Counted from the stretch's first letter, positions 12,571-23,216 are shown. The stretch is 64,000 bases of DNA from Euglena gracilis (GCA_039621445.1 CP154956.1:11593443-11657442); one strand, 5' to 3'. Notes: a model not told the origin generated them from the letters alone. A program made the numbers and translations.

Positions 12571-12924
12571 AGTGACGTATATTTAGTTTTTCCAGCACCT
12601 TTAACGGACTACGAAGCTGCAGAGATGAAAAAAGACCTTTTTTTATAATAAAAAAAATCCCCCAAACCCCCATGAGGTTTTTTGTTTTTTTTAAAAAAAC
12701 ATATTTTTTCTCACAAGGAAAAAGGTCAAATTTTGCTTTTAAAAAAAGAAAACATGTTTTTGTGTGTGTGTTTTTTTGGGGGAAAAAAACATATTTTTTG
12801 TTCTTTGTTGAAAAACAAAAAAAAAACGTCAACCCTGGCTCAATCCCGCATGGTGTGCCAAGGGGGAGTGACACAGAAGCTGCTTCCTGCCTTTCTGCTA
12901 AGTGTTTAAAGTGAAAATACTGGC
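12571..12924. other. No gene seen; A/T homopolymer-rich spacer
   Basis: Consists largely of T and A runs with a short GT microsatellite near 12764. Open frames here are lysine/phenylalanine-rich homopolymer translations. Confidence 0.6.
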
Positions 12925-13163
12925 TACCACCCCCCCCCCATAATTGACACCCCCCCCATAATTGACACCCCCCCCGACCGAAAATTTTTTCAGCCGCTCG
13001 CGTCTTTTCCGCCTTGCCGGACCAAGGGGTTTGTCAGGAGTCCCTTGTATTTTGCCTTGTCCGTTCGGACCCCCCCCCCATAATTGACACCCCCCCCATA
13101 ATTGACACTACCTGGGGGGTTTGGAGGGTGTCGGGGGTGTCAATTATGGGGGGGGGGTACCAC
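12925..13163. mobile_element. Small inverted-repeat element (CATAATTGACACC ends)
   Basis: Left end has a C run followed by CATAATTGACACC (twice, near 12938 and 12955); the right end near 13137-13160 is GGTGTCAATTATG followed by a G run. A further pair lies near 13080. About 240 bp, no coding capacity: a MITE-like element. Confidence 0.6.
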
Positions 13164-13264
13164 TCTTTTTACAAGACACAAATATTTTGCAAAATGCATC
13201 TGAATTTCGCAAAATCCATCATTGCCAACCTCAATTGGACGAAAAATGTCGCAATTGTCTCGGG

Positions 13265-13375
13265 GGTAGGCAGTACAGTTGTGATTTTCTGGGGACCCCC
13301 CCCTCCCCCCCCCCCCTGTACAGCTTCCAACCACCCCCCTCGGACCCCCCCTCCCCCCCCCCTGTGCCTTGTCTC
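13265..13375. repeat. Dispersed GCAGTACAG repeat, short copy
   Basis: GGCAGTACAGTTGTG, a C tract and CTGTACAGCTTCC in the same order as the longer copies. Truncated after the second motif. Confidence 0.5.
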
Positions 13376-14220
13376 CTGCAATAGCTGTCCGCCTGCTCAT
13401 TGAAGAGGTCCTTTGAATTTCTCCGCCAACATGGACATGTCCACATCGAGGTACTGGAGGCACCCTCTCTTTCCATCCGGAGGGGGTGGAGAGACTGCTT
13501 CCGAGGAAGAAAGAAGCCATGGAGCCTGTGATCAAGGTTGGTGTAGTGCCCAGGAGCACATTGCAGAACATCTACGGCAAGTACAAGGGGCATGGCAGCC
13601 ATGGTCAAGTGTTATTGGCGATTGGGACCATGATGCATCAAGCACCTACCCCCCCAAGTGCTACAAAAAAAGAAGCTTCAAGTGCCTCCAATCTTGTCCT
13701 ATCTTGCAATAGTGACCCGGCCCAAAGTGGGCCAAAGTGGTCTCCAGGCCGAGCAACAGACAACCCCACTTGGCAACATTATCCAGCCAACTTTGTTGCG
13801 GTGCCACCCCCGTGCATTGTAATGCAGCCGTGAACACCGCCTTGTTCCCCTCATCATTCTCCGTGCAACAAATTTTGGAGGCGAGGACGACCACAGTGGA
13901 TCCCAACACAGAGCACAAGATGTAAGATAACTCTGCACGTTACGCAATGTTTTTGTCTGTGTTGCTTTCTTCCCTCCTTCTCCCCACATTGACTTGCTGC
14001 GTATCGGCCAAAATATGGGGTTTCTGTCCCTGAATTTTCAAAACACTCCTTTTTTCACTCAGCGTGTGGAGTGCCTCACCTGGTCTCAAATGTTAATCAT
14101 TTGCATAGATATTCTTGCATGAGGTCACAGGGGGGTCCAAGGGGTCACACGGGGAGCTACCCCACGACGTCATGGCATCCTTTTGCGGAAGAAACTGTTG
14201 TTGGCAGCCCCTTCAGTCAA
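13376..14220. other. Unresolved sequence with balanced composition
   Basis: Less homopolymeric than its surroundings; an open frame on the plus strand at 13486-13833 (115 aa) has mixed composition but no motif I recognise. It may be a fragment of a transposon gene or a captured host exon. No function is proposed. Confidence 0.3.
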
Positions 14221-14784
14221 CTACCAACATGCATGCAAAATGACATTTTTCAAGCTTGAAAAACACAAAGTCAGCAATCTGTGCCGAATGAAGTTCTCTT
14301 GAAGTCCTTTGGAGATGGGATTGTCGGTCGTTCCATGTCGCAAGACGAAAGCAGATGGGCCCTGGTTGATGGTGGACATCACCATGAGTGGTGATTCGCC
14401 CCCCCCCCGTCCTGTTGGTTGATGTCCCCTTGAAGACATGTCCAGAGATCGTTCCACGGCATCTGCGCGGCCTGTCGGCGGGTCCCCCTGGTGATTCTGT
14501 TGTTTGGAAATACTGTGGCGGAAAAAAACGGGACAGGTCTCCCTATGGTACAGGCACCAGCCTGCTGAGGCAGTAATAGTTTCGACTTCACACAAAGTGC
14601 ATTTCAGCCAGTATGTTGCCTTCGGAGAGGAACCATCTGGGCCCATCCGCGGTGGCATTTTGACCTTGATGCGGAAAAAATCTGTCATGTTCATGGCGAC
14701 AAGTTGGTCCAACAAGTCCATGATTTCACCACACGGTCCGCTGATCGCCGTCGGCGGACCTGGATTGGCCTCCACATCACCCAT
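14221..14784 (-). CDS. 2A-like motif protein with a C2HC zinc-finger-like region
   Basis: A 187-residue frame from an ATG at 14784. The second to ninth residues are GDVEANPGP, an exact match to the 2A consensus D-V/I-E-x-N-P-G-P that makes ribosomes skip a peptide bond before the final proline. Reading in frame upstream of the ATG continues without a stop for about 40 codons (to a TAA near 14900) and gives LVTM before the motif, as in many 2A sequences, so translation probably starts upstream or on another exon. Near residue 65 a C-x2-C then H-x3-C pattern (CTLC ... HRETC) resembles a BED or C2HC finger. 2A motifs of this type are known near the N-termini of non-LTR retrotransposon proteins; no endonuclease or RT follows here. 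Likely a transposon ORF fragment. Confidence 0.55.
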   Translation of the reverse strand: MGDVEANPGPPTAISGPCGEIMDLLDQLVAMNMTDFFRIKVKMPPRMGPDGSSPKATYWLKCTLCEVETITASAGWCLYHRETCPVFFRHSISKQQNHQGDPPTGRADAVERSLDMSSRGHQPTGRGGGESPLMVMSTINQGPSAFVLRHGTTDNPISKGLQENFIRHRLLTLCFSSLKNVILHACW

Positions 14785-14904
14785 TGTTACGAGCGAATCA
14801 CCTCGTCCTGTTTTCAGAAATGTGCTTTCGATGCTCTTTCCCCCATGCAGACAGGTGTTGCAGTGGCTAGCATTGCGAATTTCGCGTAATTTAAGATTTA
14901 TACA

Positions 14905-15625
14905 TTACGTTACTGTAAGGGGGTGGTGCGGGTCACGGGGGGGGTCACGGGGGGGGGGGGGTTACGGGGGAAGTATGTCACTTTGGAGGTAGTCGGGAGG
15001 CAGCATCCATGACGTTGCATCCCATCGTGAGAAGGGCAGCACGCGTCCTAAGATCGGTGATTTTCGGGTCCAAAAAGTGGTCAGTTTTGGCCATTTTGGG
15101 GCCATTTTTGAACAAAAAAAATGAATTTTTGTATGTTTTTAAGCCCTGACTTTCAGCTGTTTCTTCTGTTAAACAAAAACAAACAAAACACAAACACAAA
15201 CAAAATTTTTTGATTTCATGTGAAGATTTTTTTGTGAAGAAAGAAAGCAAGACACTGTTTTGCTCATGTAGCATGATTTTTTGGAGAAAAATATGGACAG
15301 TTAAAGTCATGGGCAGTCCCCTCCCCCCGCCGCAGGGCCCCTCCCTTTTGGTCCGAAAGTGGTCATTTTCTGGGTGAGTTGATGTCGAAAATTGTTCCTT
15401 TTTTGGAAGGGATTTTTCTTGACCGTCCCATTTTTTGGGATGCTTGTTGGGCTATTTTTGAGAAAAACCCATTTGGGGTGTGGAAATGCACCAATTTTTG
15501 GCACTTTATTTTAGGGGACAAGAGTTTTGGCCATTTTTGGGTGTGAAGGGGCATATTTTGGGTCAAATTCATACGCCAGAAAAGTGCCATTGTTTGGGTC
15601 GAAATTTTTTTCACCTCAAATCTTG
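14905..15625. repeat. Dispersed GGGGGTGGTGCGGGTC repeat, copy 2
   Basis: Second copy of the repeat seen at 12125-12570, with the same sequence of landmark phrases but longer and with extra internal sequence (15040-15360). It lies just upstream of the 2A frame on that frame's strand, so it could be the same element's 5' region (inference). Confidence 0.5.
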
Positions 15626-15779
15626 GCATTTGTTTTCATTTTTTGACCATGTCAAGGCAAATTTTCGATGGTTTCAACCAGAAAATTGATGAAAAGCAAC
15701 CAAAATTGCACGCTCCGCACTTGCTTGTGCAGCGGGGATGGAGGCCAAAAAAAAACAACCCAGAGAGGACAAGCCAGTG

Positions 15780-16095
15780 TCAGGCTAATGCAATCCTCTT
15801 CACCCCCAAAAAACGTGTTTCAAAAAATGAAAAATTCTTCTCAGGAGTCTCACCATGACAGGGATTGCACTTGTCGGCATACAAAGTGCTCCAAAAACGA
15901 AAGGGCGAACAATCAAAATTAGCGCTTTCAGCATAAGCACCTTTCTCACCAATGAAATCCAAAACTTCATCCAAAGTAGGACAACCACACCCATGGAGAC
16001 CTCCGACAAGTACACTCAAATTCCGCAGAGCCTCCCCTCGTACCTTGTCCTCAAGGGTGCCAGTGGTCCAATGCCCAAAGAGAGATTGCAAACAT
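15780..16095 (-). pseudogene. Possible coding fragment, unknown
   Basis: A minus-strand frame with balanced composition and many Cys, Trp and Gly residues (about 100 aa, before a proline run coded by a homopolymer). I see no motif that identifies a family. It could be an exon or part of a transposon protein. Low confidence that it is translated. Confidence 0.25.
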
Positions 16096-16173
16096 CGTGG
16101 GGGGGGCGGGGGTGTGGGGGGGGGGGGGGCACTGTCCCAAATTTGAATTTTGCCACAAAAGTCGAACCAAAAA

Positions 16174-16242
16174 AGACGAGGTGGGAATTGAACCCACGAC
16201 AAGGTTAACGAGCGCACACTCTACCCCTCGGCTACTCACCTT
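16174..16242 (-). repeat. tRNA-like sequence, likely SINE head
   Basis: On the minus strand: an acceptor-like pairing AGGTGAG with CTCGTCT (two wobble pairs), box A TAGCCGAGGGG, a T-arm GTGGG-TTCAATT-CCCAC and box B GGTTCAATTCC, followed by a T run. Both Pol III boxes match consensus. The D and anticodon stems do not pair well and the length (about 69) is short, so this is more likely a tRNA-derived SINE head or pseudo-tRNA than a working tRNA. The downstream SINE body has not been delimited. Confidence 0.55.
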
Positions 16243-16747
16243 GTGGTTCTTCCAGCTGCTTTTCCATAACATGATCACGTTTTTGAACAAAAAAGACATG
16301 GGCAATCCCAAATTTCAGAAGGGAAAACAAAAATTACACGGCCGTAATTTAAAATTTAATTACGGTGTAAGTTACATGTAAGTTACACGCGAAACTTACA
16401 TTTGTAAATTATGTCGCAATGCTAGCAGTGGCACACGTCGGTATCTTTTTCTTCAGCGTCGCCTGAGTCACCAGTGTCACTGGTGGTCCACACAGACGGG
16501 GAAAGACGGTCAGTCAGTCCAGCCTCACATGCAAACCGTAACTGTCTTGGCATGTCATCCACGAGCGACTTTCTTGGGCAATATCGCCAGACAATGGGCG
16601 GTCGGTTCCTGTGAGAGTGTCAGTCTCTTTTTTGCTCTCGGGGGGGGGGGCAGCAGTTTCTGCAGTGGGCATTTTCCGTCCGATTTTATTGTGCGATCAA
16701 TCGGCGCACATTTTTTATGTGCGGCATGTCCAGGCTCCCGGTTCTGG

Positions 16748-17027
16748 CCTGGGGGGGGGGGCGTAGTGGGGGTCGACCATGGTCGCTCTCGGTCGCTATG
16801 GGTGATTCCTACCGGGATTTTTTTTCACCTTTTTTGCCATGTAGCGGCGTAGGCAACTGTTCCAGGGCCCTAAAATAACAAAATCCCTTGTGTGTGTAAC
16901 GCCTTTTGCTTGTATGTTGCGGCAATTTGCCCGGTTAAACACTTTTTGACATTCACAGGCCCACGACCGAGAGCGACCGAGAGCGACCATGGTCGCTCTC
17001 GGTCGACCCCCACTACCCCCCCCCAGG
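16748..17027. mobile_element. Small inverted-repeat element with GTAGTGGGGGTCGACC ends
   Basis: Left end: CCT, a G run and GTAGTGGGGGTCGACC near 16748-16780; right end near 17000-17027 is the reverse complement. Inner parts carry CGACCATGGTCG and CGACCGAGAGCGACC repeats that are also self-complementary. No ORF. Non-autonomous element. Confidence 0.6.
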
Positions 17028-17269
17028 ATATAGCAACCCCCCGCATGTCCAAACCCTCCTCGCGCTGCCCCTCTGGTCGGTGTCGATGGAGTATTTGAGC
17101 GATTCTGACTCTCTCCAGGATCAGGTTCTTTTTTTGGTGGGGAGGGGGGGGCGCTTGCACAACAACTGGTGCGGTTGAGTGCACCGTGGCTTCATGTCTG
17201 TTGGTGTTGTTTTTTTGTGACTGTCGGATGTCCACTGTTCTGCCAATGTCATCCCATTTTTCTTGGGGG

Positions 17270-17310
17270 GAGCATGCCGTCGGCCAGCCGTCGGCCAGCC
17301 GTGTGACTCA
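17270..17310. repeat. Short tandem CGTCGGCCAGC repeat
   Basis: CGTCGGCCAGC is repeated two to three times here and four times at 17838-17888, so the two sites share a short tandem unit. Confidence 0.6.
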
Positions 17311-17659
17311 CAGGAAAATGACCCGAGCCACAGCCTTGCAATGCAGAAACAATTTCGCCGCCAATCTCCCTTCAAGGTCATGTTCATCGTTGGTGGAGGC
17401 TGCATTTTTGCCCATTTGAAGTCATTTTTCGTCAATTTTTGTCAATTTTGCCATTTTTGGACTTTTTTGACCAATTTTGACCATTTCAGCCTTTTTTGGG
17501 GGGTCGTTCTACAGTCATTGTGAAGGGTTATTTGCCTACATATTATTTGAATGATTAAAAAATGCTCAGCTGGTTGCCCACTGGCAAAAATACCTAATAA
17601 TGGATGAAGGTACCTAATAATGGACAAAAAAGGGCTCAAATATTGTGTGAAATGGTTTC

Positions 17660-17812
17660 AAATGACCCAAAATTTTACACAAAATTAGGCATTTGCCACT
17701 CAAATTTAGGAATTTACACATGAAATTAGGAATTTCCTCCTCAAAATTAGGAATTTGCCACTCAAAATTCGGAACTGGCACGCCAAATTAGGCATTTGCC
17801 ACCCATATGAGA
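17660..17812. repeat. Tandem AAATTAGGAATTTGCCACTC repeat
   Basis: About five imperfect copies of a unit near 25 bp built around AATTAGG(C/A)ATTTGCCACTC. A similar idea (ATTCCTAATTTGGGGTGGG) appears at 48065-48200. Confidence 0.6.
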
Positions 17813-18334
17813 TAGACAACCCGACCCGGCTTCCGTCACGCCGTCGGCCAGCCGTCGGCCAGCCGTCGGCCAGCCGTCGGCCAGCCGTGTGCTCCCCCTT
17901 GAATGTTTGCCAATTTTTTAGCGACCCTTTCTTGAAATAGTGTGCCTCCTGCTTGCTGTCTCAATTGTCTTCTCAATAAAAATTCTTCCCTGAGGGACCG
18001 AAACCTCGGTTTCCCAGGCTGGGACCCCTTCGAGGGGGGTGTTGGTTGCCCCCTTTGAGACTCTGAAAGAAATCTGGAAAAAAGCATTTTTGCGGCGAGA
18101 TAACTTCTGTTTGCCACCCCCCCCCCCGTGTCTCCCTCGCCCCCCCCCTCCCAACATCACGCCCCAAACCGAAGGATTTCAAAACGCCGCCTGCGGAATT
18201 GGGGTTAGCGGGGTCCCGGGTTTCAGGGTACTTTTTATGCAGAACTTCCTAAGCACTTTTATGAAGAACTTCCTAAGAAAGTGGTCAAAAATTGACGTTT
18301 TTGGACCATTTTCAAAAATCACCTTTTGGCAAAT

Positions 18335-18597
18335 GGGGGGTTGGTACGCCGTGGCGAGGGGGTCCGAATAGGGGGGGGGAGGGGGTAAATGGCGTGGCGA
18401 GGGGGTCGGCGACCATGGGGGGGGACCAAAAAGGGTCATTTTTGGCAACTTATTTGGATGTTCGCAAAAAATGGTCAATTTTGAGCACATTGGGGGGTTG
18501 GTACACCCCTCCCCCCCCCCTCTCCCAGGGCCTCGCCACGCAATTTACCCCCCCCTCCCCCCCCCCTAGCCGGACCCCCTCGCCACGCCACCGGCGA
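18335..18597. mobile_element. Small inverted-repeat element (GGCGAGGGGGTCCG ends)
   Basis: GTGGCGAGGGGGTCCG near 18350 and its reverse complement CGGACCCCCTCGCCACGCC near 18571-18590 bracket a G/C-run-rich interior without coding capacity. Confidence 0.5.
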
Positions 18598-18639
18598 TTT
18601 TCGCAATTTTTTGAACAAAAATTTTGTTGGAAAACCATG

Positions 18640-19335
18640 GTACCCCTCCCCCCCCGCCTATGTCAAAGTGAGCCACAAAAACGACTTAGCCCCCGAGTAT
18701 GTTGCCAACACAGAAGGGATTTTGTTATTTGAGGGGGGGGGGGGGGGGGGGGGGGGGCGGAGCCCCCCCCCCGCCTATGCCAAAGTGAGCCACGAGTATG
18801 TTGCCAACACAGAAGGGATTTTGTTATTTGCGTCTCGGATTGGGGTGGAGGGGGGAGTTTTCTGCCTCTCGTGATGCAGAACGCAGATTGCAGATTGCAT
18901 TTCTAAAGGATTTTAATGTAATCCCTGTTTCATCATTGGTTTTTTACCCCTCCAGACCCCCATCAAGGGCCCACCGACCCCCCACTGACCAAAGATTTCC
19001 ATCTGGGGGTGTTTATTTAGGCGTAAGACACTTATTTGGACCCATCCGGACCATTTCCGGGTGATTTGGGCCCGCCACAGACCATTTTTATGACCGCCGA
19101 CTAGCCACCGACTAGTTTCCATTGGATTTTGTTCATGGGGGGGGGGGGGCTTAAAAGTCGGTGGTTTTGACCCGTTAGTACATTAGAGTGGGTAGTCGGC
19201 CGACTAGTTGGCCGACTACCCACTACCCCCCCCCCCTGTCTCGCCGACTAGCTACCGACTAGGCCTAGTCGGTGGACCAATTGGGTAGTCGGCCGACTAG
19301 TCGGCCGACTACCCACTACCCCCCCCCCAGTCTAC
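18640..19335. repeat. TAGTCGG palindrome repeat family, long copy 1
   Basis: Shares an ordered set of phrases with 62870-63735: the (AA)GGGATTTTGT(T/C)ATTTG stretch, GGGGAGTTTTCTGC, CATTTCTAAA, a GTCGG motif, ATTAGAGTGGG, then GGTAGTCGGCCGACTAGTYG-type palindromes and an end at CAGTCTACCG. Shorter copies: 57745-57860, 58370-58465, 58925-58996 with 60186-60300, 63615-63735. Confidence 0.65.
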
Positions 19336-19339
19336 CGCC

Positions 19340-20120
19340 TTGTGCCGCGGGAAGGGGATGAGGAGCAGCAGGAACATCACAGAAACTCACCACTGGGGAG
19401 GTTGTGAAAAAGGCGGGTCAGGATACAGGTCAGAATCACTAGGTTAAAATTTTGGGCAATGCCTTTTTTACATAGTTGGTCTGATGAATTTTAAATTTAG
19501 GCAAATCCTCGCTTTTCTCTTTTCCAAAAAATATTCCAAAAAAACTCTTCGCATATTTCTCTTTTCCCTAAGATTAATCAATTCTCCTTAAAATTTGCCT
19601 CACTTCAATGTTTGCGACTTCAACAAAAACAAATTCTTTATTGCCAAACATATATTTATAACCCCCCTGGCCCATGTTCGTTTTTCATCATTCGGCGCCG
19701 CGGTTCCCGCCCCTGGGCTCCCCCTGACTCTTGGCCCAAACACAATTCTTGACATATAAATTGATCGCCTCGTAGGATGAGGGTTACGCTGGCATACATT
19801 TTGTGTGCGATAAACAACGGCCAGGGTTGGCTAATTAAGCGCCATTTTTCAGGTCAAGCGATTAACCATGGTTAATTGGGGGTCGGGCATCGATTAACCA
19901 ATTTTCGATTAACCGTGCCTGTCCCTAGATTAATTTTTTGGATTAACCGCCACTGGAACAATCCCCCCCCCCAAAAAAACAAAGTCATTTGCCTTTCTGG
20001 TGTACTTCCTCACTCCACAATAGACCAAAGGCCCCCAAAATTCAGAAAATGTGGTATCAAAAACAGAGTTTTAGATGAAACATTAAAGGCTTTTTGAAAG
20101 AATTTTTCATCCACATTGGG
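19340..20120. other. No gene seen
   Basis: AT-rich spacer. The only structure noted is a cluster of GATTAACC and its complement at 19858-19945, similar in style to the GATTAATCG repeats of the element at 48742-49561. Confidence 0.5.
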
Positions 20121-20132
20121 GCGACGGCAGTA

Positions 20133-21547
20133 CAGGGGGTAGCTTTAAATCGTACGACACTTAATTCGGTTTGACATTTAACTCGGTCTGGATTAAGTCC
20201 GTTTTAATCCAGCGAGGTTCGGGTGTCAGACCGGATTTAATCCAGCGAGTTAAACCGCTATCGAGGATACTCCTAATTGGCACTTTCTAAGTGTGTATTT
20301 TTTTGTCAGTACAAAACCATGGCTGCAAAGGGCCCAGGTGGGCCCGAAGACTTTGGGCCTGGTGGCCCTATACAAGTTACCGTCCTTGATGGACCTGTTG
20401 TGCAAGAAGTCCCTGATGTGAGACACAACCTCAAAGTATAAATCAAACAGAAGCCGAAGTCAAGCCTACCCGAAGTACCACGTCAAGAAGAATTGGTGGA
20501 CGAGTTTGAGCTGTCGACAACCTATTGCTGGGCTATGCTGTTGCAGATGCTGTTGTTCCTGCTGCAGCCTTGGGCCCGTCAGCCCATCTATTGTTACCCT
20601 GCCGCGCTTCCACTGCCCAGCCAGGGGCCTGAAAAGGCCCTGGCCTGCAAAGGACCTGGCCTGCAAAGGACCCCCTCAATCTAGCAAATGGGCAAGTCTC
20701 GCAGTGTTCATGTGGAATCTTCATGGTTCTCTCAAATCTCAGGTCCCTGGCCACACCATTCCCCATCAGCCCCATTCTCTGGAGATGTGTAAAAACCCCT
20801 CATTCCACCTCCTACTCTGCAGCACAGTTCCTCTGTCAGTGGTCTGAACAGAATCCTCAACATGTGTGTCTTTTTTGGTAACTGGGGCCCACACTATTGC
20901 CTTTCATTTTCCGTATGCATCTCACCCGTGCAGTTACACCCAGCCAATGGAACCGGGTTGAAACATCCCAGACCACTGACATCCCAACCCAGCCTTCCTC
21001 TCCTGCCCCCTCTCCCTCTGCAAACTCTCGTTTCCATGTACATGGTTGCTGGTGTTCTCATTTGCTTTCATAAAATGTCTGTTCAACAGAAGCACTTTCT
21101 CCAATGTCTCGCCAGAAAAACCAATATCAAAAAAGCTGCTATTTTTACGTTTGCCAGACTGTCGTGGAATTTTTTTTGGTGGTTTCAGAAAGTGGAATAG
21201 ATGGCCATTGTTTTTCATGTGTGAAAAACGGTTTTTTGCAAAAAAAGATGTTTTTTTTCCTTAAAAAAAGTTCCATTCAGGAGCATGTATCAAGTGGTTA
21301 AGGGGGTTCTCGAAAGGAATTTGTGTGGGGTCGAGTTTGGTCAAAATCCGCCTCGTCGGGAACAAATACTGCCCGTTCGTTCGACCGAAAAGGATTACAA
21401 AAAAAAACGTCCGGTACTGGACATTTATTATCCTTCCCCGGCCCGGACCGAATTTAATCCGCCGAGGTTTGGTACCCAAACCGAATTTAATCCGCGCGCC
21501 TTTAATCCCTAAGTATTAAGTACCCGGCGCCTTTAAACTACCCCCTG
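20133..21547. mobile_element. TA-flanked inverted-repeat element
   Basis: Flanked by TA at 20131-20132 and 21548-21549. Ends read CAGGGGGTAGCTTTAAA and, reversed, CAGGGGGTAGTTTAAA. Subterminal TTTAATCC(A/G)SCGAG repeats occur at both sides (20200-20255, 21440-21510). It split a GCAGTACAG repeat: the sequence left of it ends GGGGCGACGGCAG-TA and the sequence right of it resumes with CAGTTGGGG, as in the intact copy at 49640-49866. TA duplication points to a Tc1/mariner-like mechanism; no transposase is visible, so it is probably non-autonomous. Confidence 0.7.
20319..20441 (+). CDS. Small frame inside the TA element, doubtful
   Basis: ATG in a good context (ACCATGG) opens a 40-residue frame with Gly/Pro-rich start and balanced end. 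No family recognised. It may be the first exon of a captured gene or chance. Confidence 0.2.
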   Translation: MAAKGPGGPEDFGPGGPIQVTVLDGPVVQEVPDVRHNLKV

Positions 21548-21549
21548 TA

Positions 21550-21890
21550 CAGTTGGGGTTTTTTGGGGACCCCCCCTCCCCCCCCTGTACAGTTGGGATT
21601 TTTGGGACCCCCCCCCCTGGTGCCGACCCCCCCGAGACAGATGAAAATTTTGACACCAAAAAATGGCCTTTTTAGACCAAAAAAAAGGCCTTGAAATTTT
21701 TTTCCAGCGCCTTCGGCGCCGGTTTTCAGCCAATTTTTGAGGGGGGGTTGGCAGTACAATTGGGACCCCAGGACCCTCCCCCCCCCCTGTGTTGAGACAG
21801 TACAGCAAAAAGTATGCAAAAACACTGACCTCGGGACCCCTCCCTCCCCCCCTTGCCAAAGCTCCATTGGCATTGCTCAAAGGTGGGGTC
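21550..21890. repeat. Dispersed GCAGTACAG repeat, copy 3 (right part)
   Basis: Continues the repeat interrupted by the TA element. Order: CAGTTGGGG, C tract, CTGTACAGTTGGGA, GCCGACCCCC, GAGACAGATGAAAAT, GCGCCTTCGGCGCC hairpin, GGTTGGCAGTACAATTGGGA. The reverse-strand copy at 49640-49866 has the same order. Confidence 0.65.
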
Positions 21891-22305
21891 CAAGGGTAAA
21901 CCCCTAAATAATACCCCCCGGGGTATTATTTTTTCGCCCGAAGTCCCGGCCCGAGGGGGGGGGGGGGTATCATTTGGAGATTATTTTTCCAAAATTTTCG
22001 AATTTTTTTGAAGTCCCGTAAAACCCAAAATAGAACCCAAAACCTTCCTTTGGGGTCATTTTTTTTTTGCACTTTCTTGTGAAATTTACCATTTTTGGGA
22101 GGTCAGATGAGCCAGAAAAAAAGATTTTGGCTGGGCAAGGGATTCCACTCAACGCACCTCATCGAAGTCCATGATCCACCTCAAAAGGAGGTTAGGTGGG
22201 GGTGGTGAAGTTCACAAGTCCCCAATTTTTTTTGAAATCAGAGAAAAAAGGTGCTTTGATGAGATGGGACATTTTTACCTTTTCTGTGATAAATGATGAA
22301 GTGTC
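21890..22305. other. No gene seen
   Basis: Homopolymer-rich spacer with one short palindrome (AATAATACCCCCCGGGGTATTATT, about 24 bp, at 21909-21932). Confidence 0.5.
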
Positions 22306-22309
22306 GTTG

Positions 22310-22620
22310 CATTTAATTCGCCATCATAATCCAAGGGAATACAACTTTGAACAACTTCTTGGGTAGCGGAAGGATGACGCCCCTCTGGCATCATGGTTGG
22401 CAGCAGACCACAAGAAATGGACTTCTCCTGACATCCAAAATGAAGTTTTTCAGATGATGCTATCTTGCGGAAAAAACTAGAGTATGTGCGAAGCTCCAAA
22501 CATTTCGCGGTGATCATGGACGAAACAAGTGATATTTCAGTTCGAGAACAACTGTCATTTAGTTTGCGTGTTGTTGATGGCGATTTGCATGCGGATGAAC
22601 TTTGGAGATCAGGCTTTGGT
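22310..22620 (+). pseudogene. hAT-type transposase fragment, DUF4371-like N-terminal part
   Basis: Plus-strand frames give NFEQLL, WTSPDIQNEVFQMM and, after a one-base shift near 22450, KHFAVIMDETSDISVREQLS. The DETSD...EQ block is the hallmark of DUF4371 hAT-family transposases (first catalytic Asp region). A stop interrupts the first frame. The coding sense resumes at 32830-32862 and again at 34495-34700 after removal of the nested insertions, so this is one transposase gene broken by about 12 kb of later elements. Confidence 0.75.
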
Positions 22621-23013
22621 CATTTTGACCCCCCCTATGGTGAAGTTCACCGTTTGAAAGTTCACCGGGGGGTCCCGGACCCCCTCCCCCCCCCTCTGCC
22701 TAACCCATCGGTGAACTTCACCGGTGAAGTTCACCAAGAGAGTACTTTTTGGCCAAAAATGGCCAAAAATGGCATTTTGGGCAAGTTTTCGGAAATTTGA
22801 ATAAAATTCCATGAAGCATCAACCTCAAAATGACCATTTTGAGAGGAAAGGAGCAAAATTTTACCCATGAAAAAATCACCCCCAACCATCAAAACGGTGA
22901 AGTTCACCGGTGAACTTCACCGGTGAACTTCACCGCCGAAAGTACCCCCCCCCCGGTGAATGTTCACCGGTGAACTTCACCGGGGGTCCACATCCCCCCC
23001 ACCCTTGCCTCTC
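22621..23013. mobile_element. GGTGAAGTTCACC repeat insertion
   Basis: Sits between two copies of CTTTGGT (22614-22620 and 23014-23020) inside the hAT gene. Its interior repeats GGTGAAGTTCACC and GGTGAACTTCACC, which are self-complementary, near 22640-22735 and 22900-22985. No terminal inverted repeat is obvious at the very ends, so the element class is unknown. Confidence 0.5.
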
Positions 23014-23028
23014 CTTTGGTTTGGCTTC

Positions 23029-23199
23029 TGCGGACTATTTACTAACCGCCTGAAACCGAATTTTGTATTCCTAATTCGAACCTTTCCTCCTGTGCAGACT
23101 GCTGGCTCTGGTTATCGTCTTTGGGGACAATTGGGATATCAAGAAAAATTGGGAATCCGAGGATTTCAATAAAAACAAAAGAGTATTCTGAGACGTTCA
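23029..23199 (+). repeat. 5' LTR
   Basis: 171 bp, TG...CA. It matches 32633-32824 along its whole length except one G/A difference (near 23102) and lack of a 21-bp stretch. Contains AATAAA (23168-23173), a likely polyadenylation signal near the end. Very short for an LTR. Confidence 0.95.
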
Positions 23200-23203
23200 A
23201 AGT

Positions 23204-23216
23204 TGGTCGCAGAGGT
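23204..23216 (+). promoter_or_regulatory. Primer binding site, tRNA-iMet-like
   Basis: TGGTCGCAGAGG begins four bases after the 5' LTR. It would pair with a tRNA 3' end of CCTCTGCGACCA, close to the initiator-Met tRNA ends used by many Ty3 elements (for example CCTCTGCTACCA). The tRNA assignment is inference. Confidence 0.7.

Noticed and set aside
16174-16242. Functional tRNA gene
   Set aside because: Anticodon stem does not pair and the anticodon cannot be assigned.
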